Assembly: GCA_023264995.1 (NCBI GenBank)
Contig: JAHFUR010000014.1
Span: 1 to 32,452, forward strand
DNA length: 32,452 nucleotides
Direction: 5' to 3'
Origin: Acidimicrobiia bacterium
GTDB lineage: Bacteria > Actinomycetota > Acidimicrobiia > Acidimicrobiales > AC-14
Below the pieces are notes generated by a model, which saw only the letters and a program-made list of their open reading frames with translations, did not search any database and was not told the origin of the DNA. How positions within the stretch are numbered: position 1 is the first letter of the stretch; each line of letters starts with the position of its first letter. Shown here piece by piece: positions 23,770 to 30,341 of the stretch. The translations under genes were made by a program, and so were the position numbers.

Positions 23770-23821
23770 CCCGTACGTCACCCCCGCGATCAGTCGCCGT
23801 TCCCGCCAATCACTTCCTGTG

Positions 23822-23827
23822 AAGATA
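23822..23827 (-). promoter_or_regulatory. -10-like TATCTT for the sugar transferase operon
   Basis: On the minus strand TATCTT would give a transcript starting near 23815, with a leader of roughly 45 bases before ATG 23769. It supports the shorter N-terminus of the transferase. No clear -35 box is seen. Confidence 0.4.
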
Positions 23828-23885
23828 CCCCAGTCTCCGACCAGGACGAGGAATGGGGCAACGGCGTCGGAGGCCGGCCCGGCAC

Positions 23886-23891
23886 TACCAT
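23886..23891 (+). promoter_or_regulatory. -10-like TACCAT, leaderless start of the Wzc-type gene
   Basis: TACCAT is followed by six bases (CGGCGT) and the GTG at 23898. No ribosome-binding site is present upstream. Together with TATCTT (minus) it makes the 128-base region 23770-23897 a divergent promoter for the two arms of the glycan cluster. Confidence 0.55.
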
Positions 23892-23897
23892 CGGCGT

Positions 23898-25445
23898 GTG
23901 GCACTGGAGGATCACGCGAGGGAGTTCGGGCTCCGTGACTACCTGCGCGTTGTCACCGGTCGCAAGCAGCTCATCATCGTCGTCACCCTGCTCGTCACCG
24001 TCCCGGCGGTGGTGCTCTCCCTCCTGAAGACCCCGGTGTACGCCGGCCAGGCCGAGGTGCTGCTCCAACCCAAGACCAGCGAGACCCTCTTCGACCCCAA
24101 CAGCGGTGTGCGGGCCGACCCGGCCCGCCAGGTCCAGAACGAGATCCGCATCCTCTCGAGCGCGCCGGTGCGCGATGCCGTGCGGGCCCAGCTCGGCTCG
24201 GCGCCGAAGGTCTCGGCCAGCGCCATCGGCACCACCGACATCATCCGCGTCACGGCCCGGAGCACCGACCCGGCCCGGGCCGCATCACTCTCCAACGCCT
24301 ATGCCACGTCCTACATCGACTACCGGCGGAAGCAGGCGGTCGACGACGTGCTGGCCGCCGGCCAGCAGGTGCAGGCCAAGATCAGCGAGCTGCAGAAGCA
24401 GATCGACACGGCGCCGACCGGCGCCCAGAAGGACTCCCTCATCCAGGCCCAGGCCCTGTTCAAGCAGCGGCTCGACCAGCTCCAGGTCGACGGTGCGCTC
24501 AAGCAGGGCGGGGCCCAGCTCGTGACGCCGGCGGTGGTGCCCACGTCGCCCGTCGAGCCCCAACCGCTGCGGACCGGCATCGTCGCCTTCCTGTTCGGGC
24601 TGGTCCTGGGCCTCGGCCTAGCCTTCCTGCGGGAGTTCCTCGACGACTCGGTGAAGAGCAAGGACGACTTCGAGCGGGTCGCCCCCGGCCTCCCGGTCCT
24701 GGGCCTCATCCCGGTGGTGAGCGCCTGGCGGGGCAAGGAGACGCCGTACCTGGTGTCGCTGGCCGACTCCACGTCGCCGGCGGCGGAGGCGTACCGCACT
24801 CTCCGCACGTCGGTCCAGTTCCTCGGGCTCGACCAGCCGATGCGCATCCTCCAGATCACCAGCGCCAACCCCCAGGAGGGGAAGACCACCACGCTGGCCA
24901 ACCTGGCCGTCGCCCTGGCCCGGTCGGGTTCCACGGTGGCCATCGTCTGCTGTGACCTCCGTCGGCCGCGGGTGCACGAGTTCTTCGGCCTGAGCAACGA
25001 GGTCGGCTTCACCTCGGTGCTGCTGGGGAAGGTCGGCCTGGCTGCGGCCATGCAGCCGGTACCCGAGCAGCCCCGGCTGTCGCTCCTGGCATCGGGCCCA
25101 CTGCCCCCCAACCCCTCCGAGCTGCTGTCGTCGAAGCGCACCGTGGAGGTGCTGGGTTCGCTGCAGGCCGAGTACGACATCGTCCTGATCGACGCCCCGC
25201 CCGTCCTACCGGTCACCGATGCGCTGGTGCTCTCGGGCCGGGTCGACGCCACCCTGCTCGTGGCCGTCGCCGGGGCGACGACCCGGAAGGAGGCGGCCCG
25301 AGCCGTCGAGCTGCTCCGCCAGGTCGACGCCCCCCTGGTGGGCGCGGTGCTGAACGGGGTCGACACCGAAGGCTCGTACGGGTACGCCTACCAGTCCTAC
25401 CGCTACGAGTCGCCTTCTGGTCGTCGAGAGCCAATCCAGAAGTAG
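23898..25445 (+). CDS. Wzc-type chain-length determinant / BY-kinase
   Basis: 515 residues from GTG 23898. Residues about 6-250 form the Wzz domain with two membrane segments (about 24-43 and 227-245) flanking a mostly helical extracytoplasmic part. The cytoplasmic kinase domain has Walker A in TSANPQEGKTTTLAN (about 321-335), Walker A' VCCDLRRPR (350-358) and Walker B IVLIDAPP (428-435). The tail holds five tyrosines between 494 and 503 (YGYAYQSYRY), the autophosphorylation cluster of bacterial tyrosine kinases. Both domains are fused, as in Wzc. Such proteins set polymer length and coordinate export with the flippase and polymerase. It is divergent from the initiating transferase gene and 52 bases before a DUF4012 gene. 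Confidence 0.94.
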   Translation: MALEDHAREFGLRDYLRVVTGRKQLIIVVTLLVTVPAVVLSLLKTPVYAGQAEVLLQPKTSETLFDPNSGVRADPARQVQNEIRILSSAPVRDAVRAQLGSAPKVSASAIGTTDIIRVTARSTDPARAASLSNAYATSYIDYRRKQAVDDVLAAGQQVQAKISELQKQIDTAPTGAQKDSLIQAQALFKQRLDQLQVDGALKQGGAQLVTPAVVPTSPVEPQPLRTGIVAFLFGLVLGLGLAFLREFLDDSVKSKDDFERVAPGLPVLGLIPVVSAWRGKETPYLVSLADSTSPAAEAYRTLRTSVQFLGLDQPMRILQITSANPQEGKTTTLANLAVALARSGSTVAIVCCDLRRPRVHEFFGLSNEVGFTSVLLGKVGLAAAMQPVPEQPRLSLLASGPLPPNPSELLSSKRTVEVLGSLQAEYDIVLIDAPPVLPVTDALVLSGRVDATLLVAVAGATTRKEAARAVELLRQVDAPLVGAVLNGVDTEGSYGYAYQSYRYESPSGRREPIQK

Positions 25446-25497
25446 CGGTCCGAGCAGCCGGCACCGGCGGCGGCGCCGATGGTGGAGCCCCGCCTGG

Positions 25498-27363
25498 ATG
25501 TGGCGGCACCGGTCCGGCCGGCGCCGGCGCCGGCGGTTCGACGTCCACGGCCGTCGCCGGCGCCGGCGGCTGCTGCGCCGGGGCTGGATCGCGGCCGGCG
25601 TGCTCCTGGTGGCCGGCATGCTGGGCGCGCTCGGGCTCTCCGAGGCCCTGCGGGCCCGCACCCAGCTCACCGGGGCCAAGGCCGCGCTCCAGGCCGCGGT
25701 CGACGACCCTGCCGCCCTCGGCACGGCCGAGGGCCGGGCCGCGTCATTGGCCCAGGTGGACGGGGCGGTGGCGGCGATCGCCGACGCCCGGGCGCGCGTC
25801 GCCGGGTCGCCGGTCCTGTCCCTGATCGGCGCCGTCCCCGTCGTCCGCGGCCAGCGGGCGGGGTTCCTCCGCCTGATCGACGACTCGGCCGCCGCGGCCG
25901 CGGCCGGCCGCCAGCTCCTGGCCGCGGTGGACAGCCTGGCCGAGCGCACCAAGGTCCGCGACGGCGCCCTGCCCCTCGACGGCCTGGCCGAGCTCCAGCA
26001 GCAGGTCAAGGCGACCGGTGACGCCATCGGGAGCCGGGCCCGGGCCCCCGGCGGGTTGTGGGGGCCCCTCGGCGATGCCCGGCGCCAGTTCGACCAAGTG
26101 GCGGCGTCGAGTGGTCGCCGGCTCACCGAAGGTGCCGACGCCCTGGGTGCCGCCCGCACGTTCCTCGGCGCCGGCGGTGACCGCAAGTACCTCGTCGCCC
26201 TCCAGAACAACGCCGAGATGCGCGATCAGGGGATCGTGCTGTCCTATGTGCCCTTGTCGTTCACCGGCGGCCGGTTGGTCATCGGCAAGGGCGGGTCGAC
26301 CAACGACATCCCTCTCGACCGGGCCGCGCCGACGGTGCTCCCCGATGGCACCCGGGAGGTCTTCGGGCCGGCCCGGCCCACCCAGCGGTGGACGGCAGTC
26401 AACGCCACCGCCGACTTCGCCTTCAGCGGGCGGGCCATGGTCGACATGTACCGCCAGGCCACCGGCAACGCCGTCGACGGCGTCATCGCCATGGACGTGC
26501 CGGCTCTGGCCGCCCTGCTCCGGGTGGTCGGGCCGGTGAGCCTCGACGGCCGGGCCGAGCCCATCACCGCCGACAACGTCGGGCGGGTCCTGCTGAAGGA
26601 CTTCTACGACGGGCTGGGCGTCACCAGCGACCAGACGGCCCGCAAGGAGCGCCTCGGCGACGTCCTCAAGCTGGTCAGCGACAAGCTCACGACTGGTGCC
26701 CGCGACGGGGTCTCCCTCGGCCGGGAGCTGGGGCAGGCGGCGCGGGGCGGCCACCTCAAGCTCTGGAGCGCCCAGGCCGCCGAGGAGGCCGTCTTCGAGC
26801 GCACGGGCCTGGGCGGGGGGCCGGCCAGTGTGGACGCTGACCGCACCTTCCATGTGGCCGTCGAGAACCGCAGCGGCACCAAGCTCGACTACTACGTCAA
26901 GCCGTCGGTCCACCAGGACGTCACCCTCACCCCCCAGGGGACGGCCGTCGTCCGCACGACGGTCACCGTCGACAACCAGGCGCCCGTCAACGCCCCGCCG
27001 TCGTACGCCCTCGGGCCCGACGAGTTCACCAAGAAGCCGGGCGACTACCTGGCCTGGGTGCTGTTCTGGGCCCCGGCCGGCTCCACCATGCAGGTGGGCA
27101 CGCCGGAGTCGGGCCTGAACCTGGCCAACTTCATCGCCGTGGTCGGCGCCGGCGAGCGCCGGGAGTTCATGTTCGAGACCGTGGTCCCCGATGCGGTGCG
27201 CGACGGGCGGCTCCGGCTGCGCTTCGTACCCCAGGCCCGTCTCACGCCGATGCCGCTCGACGTGCACCTCGACGCGCCCGGCTGGCGGGTCGAGGGAGCC
27301 TCCTCGTGGCAGGGCCCGCTCGACGTGGTCCGCACCGTCGAGTGGGCCGTGCGGAGGGGATAG
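25498..27363 (+). CDS. DUF4012 membrane-anchored protein
   Basis: 621 residues from ATG 25498. A very basic N-terminus (about 15 Arg in the first 28 residues) precedes one membrane segment (WIAAGVLLVAGMLGALGL), which gives an inside-facing N-terminus. A helical region follows up to ~200, then the DUF4012 domain, recognisable by GDRKYLVALQNNAEMRDQG (about 222-240), NATADFAFSGRAMVDMY and AVDGVIAMDVPALAALL, the last closely matching the first DUF4012 protein (DGVIAVDPAGLAALLKLVGG). Here the usual R-TGG-F signature is altered to RDQGIVLSY. DUF4012 proteins have no assigned biochemical role; location directly after the Wzc-type gene suggests a part in envelope glycan export or attachment. Confidence 0.87.
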   Translation: MWRHRSGRRRRRRFDVHGRRRRRRLLRRGWIAAGVLLVAGMLGALGLSEALRARTQLTGAKAALQAAVDDPAALGTAEGRAASLAQVDGAVAAIADARARVAGSPVLSLIGAVPVVRGQRAGFLRLIDDSAAAAAAGRQLLAAVDSLAERTKVRDGALPLDGLAELQQQVKATGDAIGSRARAPGGLWGPLGDARRQFDQVAASSGRRLTEGADALGAARTFLGAGGDRKYLVALQNNAEMRDQGIVLSYVPLSFTGGRLVIGKGGSTNDIPLDRAAPTVLPDGTREVFGPARPTQRWTAVNATADFAFSGRAMVDMYRQATGNAVDGVIAMDVPALAALLRVVGPVSLDGRAEPITADNVGRVLLKDFYDGLGVTSDQTARKERLGDVLKLVSDKLTTGARDGVSLGRELGQAARGGHLKLWSAQAAEEAVFERTGLGGGPASVDADRTFHVAVENRSGTKLDYYVKPSVHQDVTLTPQGTAVVRTTVTVDNQAPVNAPPSYALGPDEFTKKPGDYLAWVLFWAPAGSTMQVGTPESGLNLANFIAVVGAGERREFMFETVVPDAVRDGRLRLRFVPQARLTPMPLDVHLDAPGWRVEGASSWQGPLDVVRTVEWAVRRG

Positions 27364-27387
27364 TTCCCTCCACCGGTCGCGTTCGGT

Positions 27388-27393
27388 TACGCT
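27388..27393 (+). promoter_or_regulatory. -10-like TACGCT upstream of the 27427 gene
   Basis: TACGCT would start transcription near 27400. The GAGGAGGA ribosome-binding site at 27413-27420 lies in the short leader, six bases before ATG 27427. No clear -35 box. Confidence 0.4.
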
Positions 27394-27426
27394 TCCGCTC
27401 TTGCGGCGTCCTGAGGAGGACATGAC

Positions 27427-28023
27427 ATGAGGCGGAAACTTCTGGCTCTCTCGATGGCCCTGCTGGCCATGGTGGGTACGGCCGTGCTCGCGCTGGCGTC
27501 GCCGGCGTCGGCCCAGACCGGTTCCGGCATCGGAGCCTGCACGACGATCGCGGGGATCCAGAACGTAGGTTCGGTCGCTGTCGGGCAGCACTTCATCCTG
27601 CAGCTGGCGCCGACATGCGTCTTCACCCCGGGCGCCGTCGTCACCGTCACCGTGAACGGCGTGAACATCCCGGGCAAGGTGGCCAACGCCAACGGGTTCG
27701 TCCTGGTGGACATCACCGTGATCTCCGCCACCCAGCTCTCGATCGACGACCCGGTCCTCACGCCGGCCATCTGCGGTACCAACACGGTGATCGCCAGCGG
27801 CCTCTCGACGACGGCCCTGGGCGGCACGTCCACCCAGACGGCCACGTTCACCCTGACCTGCCCGGTCGTCACGCCCGTCGTCGTGGCCCAGCCCGTCCAG
27901 GGCCGGCTGTCGCTCACCGGCGCCAACAGCCTGCGCTACGGGGCCGTCGCATTGGCCCTCGTCGCCATCGGCTCGATCGCCGTCGTCGCCACCCGCCGGC
28001 GCCGGGCCGACAGCACCATCTAG
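27427..28023 (+). CDS. small exported protein with sortase-like C-terminus
   Basis: 198 residues from ATG 27427, which has GAGGAGGA six bases upstream. A signal peptide is clear (RRKLLALSMALLAMVGTAVL, cleavage near ASA, residue ~29). The mature part (about 30-155) is beta-rich and Thr/Val-rich, with four cysteines that could form two disulfides. The C-terminus reads LSLTG, then a hydrophobic stretch (YGAVALALVAIGSIAVVA), then TRRRRAD: the layout of a cell-wall sorting signal, with LSLTG as a variant of LPxTG or LAxTG. No sortase gene is in the window, so anchoring is inference; a simple C-terminal membrane anchor is the alternative. The middle domain is not recognised. Confidence 0.8.
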   Translation: MRRKLLALSMALLAMVGTAVLALASPASAQTGSGIGACTTIAGIQNVGSVAVGQHFILQLAPTCVFTPGAVVTVTVNGVNIPGKVANANGFVLVDITVISATQLSIDDPVLTPAICGTNTVIASGLSTTALGGTSTQTATFTLTCPVVTPVVVAQPVQGRLSLTGANSLRYGAVALALVAIGSIAVVATRRRRADSTI

Positions 28024-28035
28024 TCCCCACCTCCC

Positions 28036-28085
28036 GAACTGGTGACGGATCCGGGGGCCAGGGCCCCCGGACGTGTCACCAGTTC
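28036..28085. terminator. 50-base interrupted inverted repeat (strong hairpin)
   Basis: Arms GAACTGGTGAC (28036-28046) and GTCACCAGTTC (28075-28085) match perfectly, as do inner arms CCGGGGGCC (28051-28059) and GGCCCCCGG (28062-28070) around a 2-base loop, with a 4-base bubble between. It begins 12 bases after the stop of the 27427 gene. It could be an intrinsic terminator without a T-tract, or a copy of an interspersed repeat. Confidence 0.6.
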
Positions 28086-28126
28086 GCTCGGAGGGCGCTC
28101 GGCAGATGCGGGAGCCGGGGAGCCGG

Positions 28127-28132
28127 TAGTGT
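28127..28132 (+). promoter_or_regulatory. -10-like TAGTGT, near-leaderless start of coiled-coil gene
   Basis: TAGTGT is followed by eight bases and the in-frame GTG at 28141. The same hexamer precedes the FkbM gene at six bases. This supports GTG 28141 over the longer frame, which runs back through the hairpin at 28036-28085. Confidence 0.45.
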
Positions 28133-28140
28133 GCGGGACC

Positions 28141-29739
28141 GTGGCCACCGAAGGTGGGGAGTCGCCGGCCGACGACGCGCCCAGCGCCTCGTTCGACGGC
28201 CCGGTACCGGCTGACGCCGAGGCGCCGGAGGAGCAGGTCGTCATCACGACTGTCGTGTCCGCCGACGAGCCGCGGCCGTCGGGTACGGCGCCCCTGCCCC
28301 CTCCACCCGGCGACGACGACGTGCTCGACGACCTGGTGTGGGGCTGGGGCGCGGGTGACGACAACGACCTTCGACCCCCGCCACCGCCACCGCCACCGCC
28401 ACCGCCACCGCCACCGCCACCGCCACCGCCACCGCCCGTTGCCGCCGAGCCGCCATCCCCGCCTCCCGCGCCATCGCCGCCGCCGGCCCCCCTCTCGGCG
28501 GTCGAGGAGCGCCTGGCCGCCCTCGAGGCGGTGCCCGGCGCCGTCGACACGCTGGGCCGGGCCATCCGCCACGAGCTCGAACGGTGCGCGGCGGTGCTCT
28601 TCAGCCACGACCGGGCGCTGGGCGCCCTCGTCGGCCGGCTCGACGCCGTCGAAGCCGCCGGCGCCGGCCCCGGCGACCCGGCCCACGCCCTCGCCGAGCG
28701 CGCCCGGTTCGCCGAGGAGGCCGTCGCCCGCGTGCTCGACCAGGTCGGTCGTATGGACCAGCGCTTGGCGGCGATGGAGGCCCGGGTGGAGCCCCTCGAG
28801 CCCCTGCCCACCGTGGTCCAGGCCCTCCGCCGCGCCGTCCGGGCCAACGACGACCTGCTGGCGGGGGAGACGGCGGCGCGCGAGCAGGCGCTCGTCGCCC
28901 TGGCCGGCCAGCAGGCCACCGAGGCTCATTCGCGCGACGACGCGTTGCGCCGGCTGGTCGCTCAGGACCTCGACCGGGTCAGCGCCATCTCGACGGCCCA
29001 GGCCAAGGGCCTGGCCGACGTGGCCGCTCGGCTGGCCGCGGCCGAAGCCCGGCTGGCACCGCTCGACAGCGGGCCGGAGGACATCGCCGCGCTGAGCCGC
29101 ATCCTCCGCCGCGAGCTCGACGCCATCGTCACCGACGGCCAAGCGCGCGACCAGATGCTGCGCCGGGCGCTCCAGAACGAGATCGACCAGCTCCAGGCCA
29201 CGTCCGAGGCGCGCGAGCAGGCGGCCCTGGGCCTGGCGTCCCGGCTCGACGTGCTCGAGGCCGGCGCCGGCCGGCTCGACGACCTGGAGGCCCGCGTCAC
29301 GGCCGGCGACGGGATCCGGTCCGACCTCGACCACCTGGCCGACGCGGTGACGATGGAGCTCGAGGCGCTGCGGGGCACGGGCCAGGTGCACGAACAGCTG
29401 GTCGGCGAGCTGACCCGGCGGATGTCGGCTGCCGACGCCCGGCTGGCCCGGCTCGACACGGTCCCGGGCGAGGTGCAGTCCTTACGCACGGCCATGCTCC
29501 AGGAGGCCGAGCGCACGGTCACGTCGCTGCGGGCCGCCGAGGAGCGCACGGGCCAGTTGGCGTGGGTGCCGGGTGAGTTCCAGGAGGCCCGCAAGCGCAT
29601 CATGGCCCTGACGTCGGGCGTGCAGGCCAGCCAGGACCGCGTCCGCCAGTTGGAGGCGGCCCTCGTCGCGGTGAACGAGCGCCTGGACACGCTCCGGGCC
29701 CGGGCCGTCGCCGCCCCCCCGCTCGAACCACCCGGGTAG
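28141..29739 (+). CDS. polyproline / long coiled-coil protein
   Basis: 532 residues from GTG 28141. The frame extends back to 28042 but there lies inside a hairpin, so the shorter start is preferred. Residues 1-78 are acidic and low complexity. Residues about 79-99 are an uninterrupted run of 21 prolines. From about 120 to 525 the protein is a long, highly charged helical region with weak internal repeats of ~90 residues (patterns such as RLAALEAVPGAVDTLGRA, RVEPLEPLPTVVQALRRA and RLARLDTVPGEVQSLRTA), which points to a long coiled coil. There is no signal peptide or membrane segment, so it is likely cytoplasmic. It resembles in style, not in clear sequence, the Cys-cluster coiled-coil protein at 5452-6771. 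Function is unknown; a scaffold is a reasonable guess. Confidence 0.75.
   Translation: MATEGGESPADDAPSASFDGPVPADAEAPEEQVVITTVVSADEPRPSGTAPLPPPPGDDDVLDDLVWGWGAGDDNDLRPPPPPPPPPPPPPPPPPPPPPVAAEPPSPPPAPSPPPAPLSAVEERLAALEAVPGAVDTLGRAIRHELERCAAVLFSHDRALGALVGRLDAVEAAGAGPGDPAHALAERARFAEEAVARVLDQVGRMDQRLAAMEARVEPLEPLPTVVQALRRAVRANDDLLAGETAAREQALVALAGQQATEAHSRDDALRRLVAQDLDRVSAISTAQAKGLADVAARLAAAEARLAPLDSGPEDIAALSRILRRELDAIVTDGQARDQMLRRALQNEIDQLQATSEAREQAALGLASRLDVLEAGAGRLDDLEARVTAGDGIRSDLDHLADAVTMELEALRGTGQVHEQLVGELTRRMSAADARLARLDTVPGEVQSLRTAMLQEAERTVTSLRAAEERTGQLAWVPGEFQEARKRIMALTSGVQASQDRVRQLEAALVAVNERLDTLRARAVAAPPLEPPG
28381..28434 (+). repeat. hexanucleotide repeat (CCACCG)9 encoding polyproline
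   Basis: Nine perfect copies of CCACCG encode 18 prolines of the 21-proline run. The perfect hexamer, although other proline codons would serve equally, suggests slippage-driven growth. Changes in copy number would keep the frame and alter linker length only. Confidence 0.95.
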
Positions 29740-29749
29740 GCCCCGGGTG
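29729..29749 (+). terminator. stem-loop over the coiled-coil gene's stop codon
   Basis: CACCCGGG-TAGGC-CCCGGGTG forms an 8-bp perfect stem with a 5-base loop that contains the TAG stop. It lies seven bases before the phosphatase promoter, so it may separate the two transcripts. There is no T-tract. Confidence 0.45.
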
Positions 29750-29755
29750 CCTCGT

Positions 29756-29761
29756 TAGACT
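29756..29761 (+). promoter_or_regulatory. -10-like TAGACT, leaderless start of the phosphatase gene
   Basis: TAGACT is followed by six bases (CCGCCC) and the ATC codon at 29768 that begins the conserved phosphatase sequence. The spacing equals that at the FkbM, flippase and Wzc-type genes. The TAG of the hexamer is also the in-frame stop that closes the reading frame upstream. Confidence 0.5.
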
Positions 29762-29767
29762 CCGCCC

Positions 29768-30328
29768 ATCAACATTCTCTTTCTCTGTACCGGGAACATC
29801 TGCCGGTCGCCGATGGCCGAGTTCCTGCTGCGCCAGCGCGCCGGTGACCTGGGGCTCGACGTCCGGGTGGCGTCGGCCGGCCTGCTGCGGGCCGGCCTCC
29901 CGGCCAGCGACCACGGCGTCGACATCATGGGCCAGCGGGGCGTCGACATGACCGCCCACCGCAGCCACACCATGACCCGGGAGGTCCTCCTGTCGGCCGA
30001 CCTGGTGGTGGGCATGGCCCGCGAGCACGTCCGGGAGGCGGTGGTCGTCGATCCCGCCCTCTGGCCCCGCACCTTCACCCTGAAGGAGCTCGTGCGCCGG
30101 GGTGAGTCCTCCGGGCCCCGGCGGGCCGAGGAGCCTCTGGCCGAGTGGCTGGCCCGGGTCGGGCAGGGCCGGCGCATCTCCGAGCTCACCGGCTCCTCGC
30201 CGGCTGACGACGTGGCCGACCCCTACGGCGGGCCTCGGTCGGCCTACGAGCGGATGGCCACCGAGCTCGACGACCTCATCGACCGCCTGGTGGCCCTGGT
30301 GTTCGCCGGGTCCCTGAGCCGTCGATGA
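29768..30328 (+). CDS. low-molecular-weight protein tyrosine phosphatase, apparent ATC start
   Basis: 186 residues if read from ATC 29768. The catalytic loop CTGNICRS (C-x5-R-S) is at residues 7-14 after the expected family N-terminus NILFL, and the acid DP is in [11 protein letters not shown] near the C-terminus. The first canonical start, ATG 29813, lies after the catalytic loop and would give a dead enzyme. An in-frame TAG at 29756-29758 excludes an upstream start, and no ATG, GTG, TTG or CTG lies between. Initiation on ATC 29768 (or ATT 29774) is therefore the simplest reading unless the sequence has an error. The enzyme could dephosphorylate the Wzc-type kinase, as Wzb does, but this is inference. 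glyA starts 13 bases downstream. Confidence 0.88.
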   Translation: MNILFLCTGNICRSPMAEFLLRQRAGDLGLDVRVASAGLLRAGLPASDHGVDIMGQRGVDMTAHRSHTMTREVLLSADLVVGMAREHVREAVVVDPALWPRTFTLKELVRRGESSGPRRAEEPLAEWLARVGQGRRISELTGSSPADDVADPYGGPRSAYERMATELDDLIDRLVALVFAGSLSRR

Positions 30329-30341
30329 AGAAGAGCCGACG

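Noticed and set aside
23770-23904. Longer N-terminus for the sugar transferase
   Set aside because: It would overlap the start and promoter of the divergent Wzc-type gene; the TATCTT box and GGGGGTGA site favour ATG 23769.
28042-28140. Longer start for the coiled-coil protein at 28042
   Set aside because: The added codons run through a strong hairpin and the TAGTGT promoter and look non-coding.
25744-29391. Minus-strand open frame of 1215 codons
   Set aside because: It lies antisense across the DUF4012, small surface and coiled-coil genes; its sequence is low-complexity and typical of shadow frames in GC-rich DNA.
29813-30328. Phosphatase start at ATG 29813
   Set aside because: It would remove the catalytic CTGNICRS loop, which is perfectly conserved just upstream.
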